In this document: positions 11,419-22,175 of the stretch, piece by piece | Position numbering within the stretch: the stretch's first letter is position 1 | How the letters are laid out: each line of letters starts with the position of its first letter | NCBI GenBank assembly: GCA_029204225.1 | Contig: CM055103.1 | Location: 25,564,656-25,628,655 of the forward strand | Direction of reading: 5' to 3' | DNA from: Diphasiastrum complanatum | Lineage: Eukaryota; Streptophyta; Lycopodiopsida; Lycopodiales; Lycopodiaceae | DNA: 64,000 nt | Translations under genes and position numbers: made by a program | Notes under the pieces: generated by a model | Databases searched by the model: none | What the model was told of the DNA's origin: nothing | The model's input: the letters and a program-made list of their open reading frames with translations, nothing else

Positions 11419-11920
11419 TTGGTATATGACAATAAAAGAATAGTCCTAGTGCCAAATTCGAAGTTGTTACCTCAGATTTTTTATGAATTACATTCGTCTC
11501 CTAGTGTTGGTCATTCGAGAATACTAAAGACCTATCAAAAAGTTGAAAGTCTTTTCAAATGGCAAGGAATGAGGCAAGATATCTACAAGTTGGTTAGGGA
11601 GTGCACCTCCTGCCACATCCATATATCAGAACATGTGAAGAAACCTGGGTTGCTACACCACTATCGGTTTCTTCTCAACAATGGAAAAGTATCAGTGTGG
11701 ATTTCATTCCATCTCTTCCAACAACATTGGGAGGATTCAATGGAATTTATGTGGTGGTGGACCGGTTGACGAAATATGCCCATTTCATTCCCTACAAAAC
11801 TACTTATGGTGCAGCACAGGTGGCACAACTATTTCTTTAAAATATTTTTAAATTGCATGGATTACCAAAGGAAATAGTGTGTGACAGAGATCCAAGATTT
11901 GCAGTTTTGGTGAAAATTTA
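11419..11920 (+). pseudogene. Gypsy integrase: H2C2 zinc domain and start of the core
   Basis: 11419-11640 carries the H2C2 zinc-binding domain (ELHSSPSVGHSRILKTYQKV, LVRECTSCHIH). A frame change near 11640 leads into the core (ISVDFIPSLPTTLGGFNGIY, VVVDRLTKYAHFIP; 11601-11840). The second catalytic Asp region is reached at CDRDP near 11885. The sequence then loses homology, so the Glu of the DDE triad is absent. Confidence 0.82.
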
Positions 11921-13239
11921 GCATGTAATAAGGAAATAGACTCAACTTTCTTGCCCTAATGTGAAAACCCTAGCCTAGATCCAAGAGTCATGCTTGGTAG
12001 GTGCATGGTAGGTACAAATCTCATCATAAATCATGGTTTAGATCCTACAAAGTAGGAATCACTACCAAATGGACACAACCACTCCTCTTGACTCATGGTA
12101 ACCTACCTTAGGTGTGGATTTACAAGTGGCACTTTGGCCATTCAAGTGACTAAAAAAAAATATTGACAAAATGTACAATATTCTACATGGCTAGATTTGC
12201 CAATGTAGGCAATTTTTCACATTACAGATGATAAACCGTGGATTTCTCTCTGTATTTAACATATTTTGAAGCTGTCAATGTCTGGAGGAGGGTGTTTTGG
12301 TTTCTGGCAGATGGCCGTGGACAGCCATGAAAGAATAGTTCATCTTTGAGCTATGAACGCCTGCTCTTGAACCAGGGTTTTCCTGGAAAAAATCATAACT
12401 ATTTCTCCATAGTGAATGTAATCTGGTTCTATAAAGAGCTGGTGGAGGGCGCCTTAGCAACGCGTAGCAGATGTGAGAGAGCCATAACTGGCCACGGATT
12501 AGAGAGCTTGTCAGATCGTTTGGTGAATAAAGCAATGTGAGAGATGGTCATGGAAGAATGGAAATAGGAGGAGAAGAAAGTTCGCATGCCTAGTGGAGTC
12601 CTCTCTTAGTGCATTAAGGAGTTCAACGGCTTAAGGAGTGTGGTTGAGCACGCAAATCACTGACAGCCATTGGATCTCAATATATATAGATCAACGATAG
12701 TGATTGCACATCAGGTGGGCCGTTGGATTGGGAGAACTCGTTGGATTGAGGTGAAAGGGGTTTTGAAAAGACCTGAAGGCCATTGCTGGCCATTCAACTT
12801 CAATAAAAAATTTCAAGCTGAAATCGGAGTTGGGTCTGAAATTTATGAAAGGTTAAGTTTCTTCACTCAGAAGAAACAGTTCAAAAACTAGAAAAATCCC
12901 TAATTTCTAGTCCTTTATCCATTTTGACCCAAATGAAAGGCTATAACCCCCAAACAAAGGGCACCCAGATTGTATCTGCAAGTATAGTATCACAAAACAG
13001 AGTGATTGCAGCGGAGAAAGTGTTCAAAGTGCACAAAAAGTGATTTCACCATTTCATTTGGCACGTAGTTGGGAGTTGGTGACAGAGTGCATTTCATAAG
13101 GCGATGCCGATTTGGCGGAAAAGTGACGGGTGGCCTGGTAAGGAAAAAATAGCAGGTCATTATTTTTTGACTTCTGACATCATAGTTGGCCTTGGCATAC
13201 TGCTTTTAGCCTACGGTTAAAGTTTCAAGCAGTTTTGTA
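11921..13239. other. Region without recognised gene; may include the leader of Copia B
   Basis: No protein family recognised. Open frames at 12275-12535, 12346-12540 and 12670-12891 look like chance. Since 13240 is the apparent gag start of Copia B, the last few hundred bases are probably its leader. I found no matching LTR or TGGTATCAGAGC primer site here, so the 5' end of Copia B seems lost. Confidence 0.4.
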
Positions 13240-13250
13240 ATGGCAAACAC

Positions 13251-13255
13251 GGGAG
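13251..13255. repeat. Target site duplication (left), GGGAG
   Basis: GGGAG immediately precedes the TGTAG end of the left LTR piece. The identical GGGAG at 24143-24147 follows the right LTR. Five bases is the normal Ty3/Gypsy duplication length. Confidence 0.88.
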
Positions 13256-13441
13256 TGTAGTGGGTTTCTTTCCTTGCCTAACCTGAATCCAAGATCTAGT
13301 CAATCAAGCATAAAAGAGACGGAGTTAGTTGTCACGCGGAGGTTCGTTCCCATGAGAGCGATAGTATAGTTCAGATTTCAACATGAATGGAGGATCTAAC
13401 ACTAACATCCATTAACACTAAGTATTAACACTAAGTATTAA
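13256..13441 (-). repeat. Truncated outer LTR of the three-LTR Gypsy
   Basis: The sequence starts TGTAGTGGGTTTCTTTCC and matches the first about 185 bp of the LTRs at 13727 and 23384. It then jumps near 13442 into leader sequence also found at 23101. It abuts the GGGAG duplication. Confidence 0.85.
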
Positions 13442-13726
13442 CACCAGATTTGACAGATTTGACCAGTTTTTGTTATTTTCTCTGATATCTCAGATCCAAA
13501 TGGATCTTAAGATTGGTGATCTGAATAGCTTTTCCTGTTTAATAATCAGATTAGATTTCAAACAAACAAATCCACTCAAATCTAGCAAAATCAATCCCAA
13601 ACTAATCCTACAATGCAGATTTAACACTATTCATGCCACGACAAGATGCCTAATGCAAGCTAACCATCAACCAAACATGTTGCAAACTGAAAAATTGGCG
13701 TAGCTCCCTGGCAACGGCACCAAAAT
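13442..13726 (-). repeat. Duplicated Gypsy leader and primer-binding site
   Basis: This is nearly identical to 23100-23383. It includes the Asp-tRNA-like primer site at about 13705-13722 beside the LTR at 13727. On the minus strand a leader placed after an LTR means a second element unit begins here, of which only the leader and a broken LTR survive. Confidence 0.85.
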
Positions 13727-14455
13727 TGTAGTAGGTTTCTTTCCTTGTCTAACTTGAATCCAAGATCTAGTCAATCTAGCATCAAAGAAACGAAGTTAGT
13801 TGTCACGCAAAGGTTTGTTCCCATGAGAGCGATAGTATAGTTCAGATTTCAACATGAATGGAGGATCTAACACTAACATCCATTAACACTAAGCATTAAC
13901 ACTACATCCATTAATCCTAAATCCACAACAATGATAAAAACTTACTCTTCTCTCTCTCCCTTTCTCTCTCACAAAAAGCATAAGAAATAGCAATCCCAAT
14001 AATGATCAAATCCAACAATTAGCAAAATCCAAAGAAAGCATGAGAAATGGAGGAAAAGAAAGGAAGAGCAAGGACATTCATCAATCCATTTATAAAGAGA
14101 ACCAATCTACTTTATTGAAATGAGGAAATCAACATGAGGAACAACTTGAGTTGGTCCCTTTTTATAGTAGAGAGGAGGACTCTGGCCTCTGAATCCTATT
14201 GGTCCAGTCTTGCCTCTCTTTTTATTCAAATTTAAAAATGTGTGAGAACTATCAAAATTGGAGGGAAACCCAATTTTATTCACTAACTTGACATTTAGGC
14301 CATGCGACATTAAAAGTCCCGCAAAAAGGCCTAAAGTACTAATCAATCAAATAACTATGTGGTCATCGGGTTGGACTTACACACACAGGGTGCCAAATCC
14401 CTCTCACTTATTAACTAGGGTTAGAGTTGCCTTGGGATCCGCAAACCCTCCAACA
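13727..14455 (-). repeat. Middle LTR of the Gypsy element
   Basis: This 729-bp LTR starts TGTAGTAGG and ends CTCCAACA on the plus strand. It matches 23384-24142 with small differences, including a 24-base gap near 13915 and one near 14340. The base run GTATCCCCCA after it reads TGGGGGATAC on the minus strand, a likely polypurine tract. Confidence 0.88.
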
Positions 14456-14505
14456 GTATCCCCCACCAAAATTGGTGGCGGTCCCACGACACCTGCAATA
14501 TGCAA

Positions 14506-16620
14506 TTATTGGGGACTTTTATTGGCTTCGTACCGAATCTTAATTAAGTGATATTGCACGTTCTCCATAAAGTCAAGGCGTGCAGTATTGAAATCCAAAT
14601 TATGCGGCAGGAAACAACGGTGGGCTTCGGCAATCCACTTGGAAGTTGTCCATGAGGTGAAGCGGGATCCCCAAGAGCCTCCCATCCTAGCCGCACAGAA
14701 ATACAGACGAGCAATCGGCAAATGATATTTGATTTGCTCTGAAGCCATCGGCTTACTTGAATCGAATGCCAAGGTAGGAAGACAATCGTCCCATTTGGTT
14801 GCCACTGACCCCAACAAAGTTAGATCTTTTGCAAACATTGCCGATTGTCGCACCGTTGGATCCGGAGAGTGGACATACTCTCTCTGATATGCTTGTAAGG
14901 CCCGGTGGAAGTCCACTGAAATGTTCCAACTGTAAGGCTGATGGATGATTGGCCAATTGGGCGTATGGATGGTAATTTTGTCCATAGCCAGTCCCAAATC
15001 TTTCCATTTTTGTCTTCGCGGCATTGGCACATAATAAGGATCTACCCACAACTGGCGAGGGCTGGCGACATAACTCCTAATGGATTCCGGAGTTTTCTCA
15101 AAAATCGTGATTCTCCATGCTGGTTGCTCTCCCAGTGTAGGTATTTTGTCCAATTCTTTGCCGGCCTCAATCTCGAAGGTCTTAGATTTGAGAACCCATC
15201 CACCACGTGAGGACTCATGTGGATGTTGCTTTAAGAAGGTCTGGATCTGGTCCTCGACGCTGATGGGCCTTCTAAATAAATGGCTTGTCCTTGATGAGGA
15301 TGGACCTGCTTGTACTGTCGGTATGGTTGGCGGTTGATCTGTTAGATCTGGAGATCCCCCCTGGTCCATGATCGAATCAACCCCTGTATCCATTTGTACA
15401 GCTTCTTGGCGCGAAGGAGAGAATTGCGGCATGACCGGGACGAGGATTTGTGGTCCGGCTTCCAACACTTGAGTGACAGCTTTTTCATAGGCGTTAATGG
15501 TCTCTTTTGCTTTTGCCAACTCGGTTGAAGCTGCTCCTTTGAACCTATCAAAGCGGCCTTAGAATCCCTGAAGGGCCACTTTGTATGTTTCCACTTTCTT
15601 GAACAAATATGCAATCTCTGTCGGTGTGACCGGATGATCGAGTATTTGTGTTTGCAGATATGCATCACGCTCAAGGGCGGTCGCATCCAATTCACCTTGA
15701 AGCCGTGTGCGATCTTGTTCGACCATCTGTAATTGGCCCTTCAGCAGCTGCACCTGTTGCTTGGCATCTTGCACTGCCTTATCTACCTGATCCTATGCGG
15801 TTGTCAGGGCGTTTTACAGGGAGCTGATGTAGGTTTCCAAGCGACCAGCTTGTTGCTGGGCCAATGTCTTTTCGCTTTCAACATTTTTTTCATGTTGTTT
15901 GGCTATCTTCACCTCTCGATCCAGCTAGACAATTTTCTGGCTGATCAGAGTGTTTTTGAATCCTAGATCAGAGATCCTCTGCTCCATTTCCTTCTTCTTA
16001 TCCAGCATAGACTACATCACTTGCCCAAGGCTGGAAACTAACCCTACAGCATCACCAGAATTGACGGTCGTGGAGGTGGCAACAGTAGGAGACCCTGATG
16101 GTATTGTCCTTGGTAGGCGTGGAATAGGTGCCAAGGTCTCTTCTTCTTCAAAAGTATCATCTTCTTAAAACCCTTCAAGCAACGTGGCGTCGAACTGCTT
16201 TGGTGACTTTACAACTGTGTCGACTCGAAGTGTGGTTGGGCTACCCTGTGTGGATGGTTGCTGACTGGCATCTTCAACACCAACAATAGATTCATGGATA
16301 TGCCCGAATCCTCTTCCAGGGGATTGGAGTTCAAAGGGCGCTGGGCTCTGGGGCATTTCAAATATTTCGGTGGCCCCAAGGGGGTCAGAATCATCGAACA
16401 TATCCATGAAGAACTGTGTGTTGGGTGAGGTTGCTTCGGTGTGCGGGGGTGAGGCGGCCTGGGCAGCTATGATGGGAATGGTAGGCCCAATGGTCACAGA
16501 CTGTCCTTGTATGGGAGCAGAGGCGAGGGAAGCATCAGAGACGAGGGGAATGGGAAGTTCAGTGCGAACAACAGCAGGGGGTGGAAGCGCAGCTGACGAG
16601 GTATGCCTAGTGTGACGTCG
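14506..16620 (-). pseudogene. Extra open frame of the Gypsy element, coiled-coil plus unknown domain
   Basis: Between integrase and the 3' LTR lies about 2.1 kb that stays readable on the minus strand: 16165 to about 16620, then 15559-15774, then 14506-15519, with in-frame stops such as TAA 16165-16167. The first part is Pro/Ser/Thr-rich. The middle (about 15550-16000) is heptad-rich and likely coiled coil (AKQQVQLLKGQLQMVEQD). The 337-codon end has many conserved-looking aromatic residues (WRITIFEKTPESIRSYV, LWVDPYYVPMPRRQKW). I do not recognise it. Athila-type elements carry an env-like frame at this place and Tat-type elements other extra frames, so element-encoded is the best guess. Confidence 0.6.
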
Positions 16621-17258
16621 TGACACGAAAGACGTACTATTTGTGTAAGCGGTTCTGAATGCCCATAATGCTACATACAGTTTATGTTCCCAATCAGACC
16701 GACTCGCTTCAACTATCTTTGTCATAATGGTGCAGAGAATCTTATTGGAAGATTTAGCTTGGCCATTCCCTCTGGGATAATAGGGAGTACTAAATCTGTG
16801 TATAACAAAAAAATCTTCCAGTAAACACTTTATTGTTTGATTAACAAAGTGTGTACCCCGATCACTGACAATTTCGATCGGACATCCAAATCTGATTATA
16901 ATATTTTCATATAGAAACTTGGCCATAGATTTCGCATCAACCACTTTGACAACTTTGGCTTCAACCCACTTAGTCATATAATCAGTGGCGACAATAATGT
17001 ATTGGGCTTGAGATCCTTGCGCAGTAGGATGAATAGGACCAACATAATTCAGTCCCCATTTTTCAAACGGTGCCTGCGATAAAACCGGATGTAAGGGTTC
17101 GTAACTCTGTCGATTAGGTCGTCGTACTCGCTGGCAGACATCACATGTCTGAATAAAATTTTCTGTGTCCTTATGAAACGTAGGCCATCAACAACTGGAT
17201 TGCAAAAGTTTGCGAACAGTAATATTTGTAGAGAAGTGTCCTCCACCCATGCCATCAT
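16621..17258 (-). pseudogene. Gypsy integrase, catalytic Glu changed to Lys and C-terminus lost
   Basis: Read on the minus strand, a zinc-binding part (HFSTNITVRKLLQ, CDVCQRVRRPNRQ in mixed frames near 17049-17258) leads to the core 16621-16977. The core has MTKWVEAKVVKVVDAKSM, IVSDRGTHFVN (second Asp) and then GNGQAKSSNKIL. Related integrases have Glu where this reads Lys, so the DDE triad is broken. After RTAYTNSTSF the sequence switches abruptly near 16620 to the extra frame, so the integrase C-terminal domain is missing. Confidence 0.82.
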
Positions 17259-17382
17259 GTGAAAACATGATTAGATCTGGTACTTCATGCGGTAAAACAC
17301 ATCTTTGTAAAATATTATCTGATCCATGACGATACAATTATCCTACAATTAATTGTAAAGGTTGAGCCTTATGAATCAATTG

Positions 17383-19076
17383 TCATTTTTGTACTTTTGT
17401 CAAAGAGTCATTCGGTTGTCCTAGCATCAGGTACTCAACAATATCTACCGCCCACTCAGGTACTGCTTCAACATAGAACAACGCAACATCTAGCAGTTCA
17501 TCATCCACTTCAGTATTAACTGGTGCGAATTCAATTCGTGAAACGTGATTGGCTAGAAAATGTTGCTTCCCCTTTCTGACCACAATTCGAAAGTCAAATT
17601 CAGTCAATAATAGTAACCATCTTGCAATACGTCCAGTATTACACGTCTTATTTACCAAGTAAAGTAACGGTTGATGATCCGTATAAAACGCAAAGTGCGT
17701 TTCCATGAGGTAGTGACGAAATTTCCGAACAGAAAAAATCATGGCTAGCCCTTCACGTTCTGTTGTTGAATAATTCTTCTCTGGATCTGTAAGTTGTCTA
17801 CTTGCAAATCGTATAGGATAATCCTTCTTATAGTCACCTGGCTGCGCTAAAACTGATCCAATGGCGTATTTTGAGACATCTGTATGAACATGAAACTCTA
17901 ATATCCAATCTGGAGAACGCAGTATTGGTGCTAAAGATAATGTTTTTTTTAACTTTTCAAAGGCTTCTAACGCCTCTATTGTCCAAATAAGAACAACAGT
18001 TAATTTGTATATAGGTCGTGCTAAATCTGCAAAGAAGATAATAAAAATTCGATAGTAGTTCGCATGACCCATAAAGACATAAACTCCTCGAATTGTTGCT
18101 AGCGATGGCAATTCCACAATAACTTTGATCTTAGAATAATCGATGGCAATACCATGTCTTGATATCACATGTCCAAGCACCACTCCGTGAGAAACCCATA
18201 TCTGGCATTTTTCTGGATTTAGAGAAATCTGATATTTGCGGCATCTTTCAAAGGCTTTCTCCAATCGATCCAGGTGGTCTGTATCTGTACTATGAACTCC
18301 CAAGTCGTCCAAGTAAATTTCAAGGAATTTCTACAGATAATCTTTAAAGGCAAATGGCATTACTCTTTGGAATGAACTTGGTGCATTACAGAGTCCAAAC
18401 GACATTACTTTGTAAGCATAGGTGCCCCATTCTGTTGCAAAAGCAGTTTTGTGGCGATCGGCAGGTGCAATATTAACCTGGTTGTAACCACTAAATCCAT
18501 CCAGGAAACTATAAGCTTCCGCTCCAGCAGGGCGATCCAAAATGCTTTCAGTAAAAGGTAACAGAAAGTGATCCTTCCGTGTCACTTTATTCAATGTTTT
18601 GAGATTCACACAGATTCACAATTTCTCATTTTTCTTAGGAACAATGACAATCGGTGAAATCCATTCGGTATGCTCGATCTCATAAATGAAATCGGCATCA
18701 AGAAATCTCTAAAGTTCTTTCTTTATCAGATCTGTCACATTAGGATTACAACGCTAGAACTTTGTAATCTTTGGTACTGCATCAGGTACTAAAGGTATGG
18801 TATGTTCAATGACTGATGTCGATAAGTCCATGCAAAGCAATATTGATACTTAATAAGTAACAAACGGAGTGCTTGATACCGTTCATGAGTAGGTTGTGAT
18901 CCCACTTGTACAATCTTTTTCGGTTCTCCTGGTTCTGCAAGATTCATTGGTTGCGTCCTAGCTGGGCCATCATAAACTTCTTTAGATTTCGGCATGTGTT
19001 CTTCAGGTTCACGATGTGCTTTAGGTAACACGATAACCACATCATCCAGTGTATAACGTTTAAAATGCTCTGGCAT
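17383..19076 (-). pseudogene. Gypsy reverse transcriptase and RNase H
   Basis: 18789-19076 is the pol N-terminal linker. 18331-18609 holds RT motifs LKTLNKVTRKDHFLLPF, FLDGFSGYNQVNIAPADRH and SFGLCNAPSSFQRVM. A TAG near 18331 (a CAG-to-TAG type change) is followed in frame by IYLDDLGVHS with intact YLDD. The 17383-18312 frame adds the RT thumb (GHVISRHGIAIDYSKI) and RNase H (FHVHTDVSKYAIGSVLAQ, YSTTEREGLAMIFSVRKFRH, FYTDHQPLLYLVNK). Motif quality is good apart from the stop and small frame changes near 18620-18790. Confidence 0.88.
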
Positions 19077-19157
19077 GTCATGCTGGACTACATTTGCTTC
19101 TTCTTTTTCGAAAGGACTTGTTTTGGATCTTCGTTTAGTCTTCTTAGTAGGAATTGA

Positions 19158-19624
19158 TCATGGAGGTAATAACTTTCGGGATGATAAATCTTTCTTCACA
19201 GGTGAAGACTTCCTAGACGGTGATGTCTTGTTGGAAATCTGACTTGAAAAATCATTCTTGACTTTTCCTTTTCCTTTATCCAATAAAGGTGGCACTTCCT
19301 TTGAATCGATCTTTTGAGGGGGATTTTCCCATTTCAGGACCGTATTATAATGTTGCTTTGCTTGTTTCTTCGTCATCGAACCTGTGATCCTGTCTCCCTT
19401 CAATATAACTGTTTTGGGCGATTTGATTGTTGGTTCATCAGGAACATTACGTTGGTCGGATCCATATGGCGTAGAATCTGTTCATCCGTAAGTTCTACAT
19501 TGCCATCATAAGTTAAGACATGGCTCATTGGTATGAGATCATCCTCAATTGGATCTGGTATAGGTTCCGTTGATATCCAGGCTACATTCAACACATTTAG
19601 TGGAAACGTGATTGGCATATCCAA
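19158..19624 (-). pseudogene. Gypsy protease-RT linker fragments
   Basis: Two short frames (19400-19624 and 19158-19403) lie between the protease frame and pol. They are rich in charged residues, with no recognised motif, and sit where Tat-type elements have the long protease-RT linker. A frame change separates them. Confidence 0.5.
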
Positions 19625-19627
19625 AGT

Positions 19628-21502
19628 TCAATCTAATAAGGAAAACTCGCTCATCTTTGATTGAATATCTTGTTGACACATATATTCTGCTGTACAATCA
19701 ATTGTTGCAAGAGCTTTGTTCCAATTGACAGTATTTGTTTGAGAATCGTAGTGAACTCCCAATTTTTTCTCTAGTCGATCACAAGTGTGATCCGTTGTTG
19801 ATGAATTGTCATCCGCTTTTTGAACCATTGGCTTGATAATCCAAGTCATAGGATCAACTTTAACTGCACGTTCACGATTTTCAAAAGTGATTTTTTCGGT
19901 ACCCCAGTTATGAATTACTTGCGCAACTCGTAACCATGGACGTCCTAAGAGAACTCGGTAGACATTTGGTGCTTCTGGTAAGTCCATCACGATGAAAGTA
20001 ATGACGAACTGTACTCTTGCAATCCTGACAAGTATATCTTCTACCATTCCTCGTGGACGAACTGTCGTTTGATCAGCTAGCTTAATAGCAAAAGTAGCAG
20101 GCTTAATCTTTGTAAGGCCCCATTTTGTACATAGCTTTATAGAAATCAGGTTAACTCCTGAACCGCCATCTATCACGGCTGCTTCTTTAGAAAATTGTCT
20201 TTGTTGTATCGACAGAGTGATATTCTTTTGTTCACTTTCCCAAGTGGCTCCAACATGGAGTACATCATTAGATTCTACAAATCCAGCACAAAAAAGCGGC
20301 TCCTGATGGTCTTCTAATTCTTCTTGAGCTAACTTTTGCACTAAGACTTCTTTTGCTTTTGGCACCAACTTTAGAAACTCTCCCAATGAAATATTGATCT
20401 TGCTAGACAAAATATTCATGAGTAATTTTGTATGCGGTGCTTCCGGTTCAATCATCTTGAAGGGTTCTTTGTGATGATGTAATTGATCATTCATATCCAC
20501 ATGTAAATTTCTTGGAGGCTGCAATGGTGAAGACCGAACTTCAGCTGTTACTTTAGCAGCTTCAAGTTCCTCTTCTTCTTGCAGATGTTTAATCCACTGT
20601 CTCATATCCTGATATCTTTGTTTTTCTGTATTAAGATTTGGATAGACTCCCGATGTTGTTGGTGTATCGTTCAATGGTATAGAATCAGCAGGTACTGAAT
20701 CCACTACTGGTTCTTTTTGCTTTTGTGCTCTGGTGACCACCATCAAGGGTGCACTTGGTTTATTTTGAGCTACTGATCTTTGCTTGATTGTTATCAAATT
20801 TAGAGGTGTTGTAGCTGGTGGTGGCTTCGGTCTTGCTGGACAGTCTTTATAGCAATGCCCATATCCATAGTCACGACAGAATGATACAAATTTTTCTTTA
20901 TTTGGGCATTCTGCAACTCTGTGATTTTCTCCACATGCAAAGCATCCAAGCGGTGCTCTGGCCCAATTTCTCGAGGCTTGTTGTTGAGCGGTAGCATAAA
21001 TGGCATACTCTTCTGAAGATCCACCTTCTTGATCATTACCATAGCTCCATTGCTCAGCACTTCTGTAAGGTTCTGGTTCCATCAAATTGGCAGGAGGAGC
21101 AGAGTGTTTTGGTGGGACAGGCAAAGCTAGACGTTCAGAATATCCAAGAGTAGATTGTCGCAGTCTTGCTGCTGGATTGCCTCCATACTGTGGATCTCGA
21201 TATCCCATCTGGGCATACCATTGCTGAATTATCCGAGGATTGAAGTTGCAAAAGGCAGTCTCATGGTCAGGTGAATTACACAGATGGCAAACACTGATTT
21301 CCATTCGTTTTTTCAATTGAGGACACTCGTTCACTGTGAGATTTTCTGTACAAATAGAACACCAGACATTTTTCCTGGTAGGAAAAGTCTTTGCAAACTT
21401 CTTAGGTTCCTTGTTTGCTTCTCCGTGGAAATTTTTCAATGCTTTGATCTTCTCACTTTTCCATCTGTTTCTGCTGGGTCTTCCCAAGTTTTTGGAACTC
21501 AT
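19628..21502 (-). CDS. Gypsy zinc-knuckle and aspartic protease polyprotein segment
   Basis: This is a 624-codon frame. The first part contains several Cys/His clusters: CSICTENLTVNECP, CHLCNSPDHETAFC, CFACGENHRVAECP and CRDYGYGHCYKDCP (within residues about 45-220). They read as variant zinc knuckles. An acidic/proline linker follows. A retropepsin at residues about 420-530 has VIDGGSGVNLISIKL as active-site loop (DGGSG in place of DSG/DTG) and LLGRPWLRV near its end. It starts inside the end of the gag frame in another frame (overlap 21453-21502), so gag-pro expression would need a frameshift or an indel separates them. Confidence 0.83.
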   Translation of the reverse strand: MSSKNLGRPSRNRWKSEKIKALKNFHGEANKEPKKFAKTFPTRKNVWCSICTENLTVNECPQLKKRMEISVCHLCNSPDHETAFCNFNPRIIQQWYAQMGYRDPQYGGNPAARLRQSTLGYSERLALPVPPKHSAPPANLMEPEPYRSAEQWSYGNDQEGGSSEEYAIYATAQQQASRNWARAPLGCFACGENHRVAECPNKEKFVSFCRDYGYGHCYKDCPARPKPPPATTPLNLITIKQRSVAQNKPSAPLMVVTRAQKQKEPVVDSVPADSIPLNDTPTTSGVYPNLNTEKQRYQDMRQWIKHLQEEEELEAAKVTAEVRSSPLQPPRNLHVDMNDQLHHHKEPFKMIEPEAPHTKLLMNILSSKINISLGEFLKLVPKAKEVLVQKLAQEELEDHQEPLFCAGFVESNDVLHVGATWESEQKNITLSIQQRQFSKEAAVIDGGSGVNLISIKLCTKWGLTKIKPATFAIKLADQTTVRPRGMVEDILVRIARVQFVITFIVMDLPEAPNVYRVLLGRPWLRVAQVIHNWGTEKITFENRERAVKVDPMTWIIKPMVQKADDNSSTTDHTCDRLEKKLGVHYDSQTNTVNWNKALATIDCTAEYMCQQDIQSKMSEFSLLD

Positions 21503-22175
21503 TGAGCATCATTTCCGCAGTAGCATTGGCATTCGTTGATGCACTAGTGGTGGATGTCGTAGTAGTCTGCCTTGCTGTATAAGGCAACATACTGACATTC
21601 GGCTCATCATCTGAATCTTCATCCTTCTCTTGAATTGCATCGTCCATAGCATTTTGCAAAAGTGCGTACTCATTATGGCGTTTTAGCTCATGTCTGATCC
21701 GTTTAGGTAGACCTGACAAAAACCACATAATCATGGCATTTTCATTAATCAGCTCAGGCTCACATTCAGATCTAAGACATTTCACCCTTTCAATGTAATC
21801 TTGAACCATTTCTCGCTTTCCCATTTTAATTTTACTTAAAAGTAGGAAAGGGTCTTCCATAAACTTCCGCGGTTTGAATCGTGTGATAAGGGCTCGTTTA
21901 ACAACCTCCCAATCTGTATGCTCAGTTTCATCTTGATTATAGTACCAATCTTGTGCTGCGCCTGTTAAGGCCATAGGAAACAACTTAAGTTTATCTTGAG
22001 GATAAATCTCACCATAGATCTCACAGGATTCAGCATAGATCTGAAGAAATCTAACTGGATCTGTTAATCCATTATATTTGGGTAGATCCAATCGGGGTGC
22101 TCTTCTAACAATAATTGGATTGACCTCTTGTGGAGCACCTCCAGGAGCAGCTCCAGGGGCAGCCATCTTTACCAA
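21453..22175 (-). CDS. gag: Gypsy gag capsid
   Basis: This 240-codon frame holds a retrotrans_gag domain: APRLDLPKYNGLTDPVRFLQ, AAQDWYYNQDETEHTDW, LITRFKPR and MVQDYIERVKCLRSECEPEL, then FLSGLPKRIRHELKRH. The C-terminal tail is Thr/Ser-rich. An N-terminal Pro/Gly/Ala stretch (MAAPGAAPGGAPQEV) follows the start. It is open throughout, one of the better-kept frames in the window. Confidence 0.86.
   Translation of the reverse strand: MVKMAAPGAAPGGAPQEVNPIIVRRAPRLDLPKYNGLTDPVRFLQIYAESCEIYGEIYPQDKLKLFPMALTGAAQDWYYNQDETEHTDWEVVKRALITRFKPRKFMEDPFLLLSKIKMGKREMVQDYIERVKCLRSECEPELINENAMIMWFLSGLPKRIRHELKRHNEYALLQNAMDDAIQEKDEDSDDEPNVSMLPYTARQTTTTSTTSASTNANATAEMMLNEFQKLGKTQQKQMEK

Larger units (their letters stand above)
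7257..11920 (+). mobile_element. Decayed Ty3/Gypsy element, 3' truncated
   Basis: Gag, zinc knuckle, protease, RT, RNase H and integrase (zinc-binding then core) follow each other on the plus strand in Ty3/Gypsy order. Homology stops inside the integrase core near 11920, shortly after the segment containing CDRDP. No LTR was found on either side. The 5' leader is cut by the Copia A insertion at 7257. RT motifs (YRTLNKITIKNRFPIPRVDD, SFGLTNASATFQ) resemble the chromovirus side of Gypsy, but no chromodomain is left to test this. Many stops are single-base changes such as CGA to TGA. Confidence 0.85.

Noticed and set aside
15080-16615. Plus-strand frames over the extra Gypsy frame (15080-15337, 15733-16168, 16370-16615)
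   Set aside because: The minus-strand frame is longer, has coiled-coil periodicity and lies in the element's direction.
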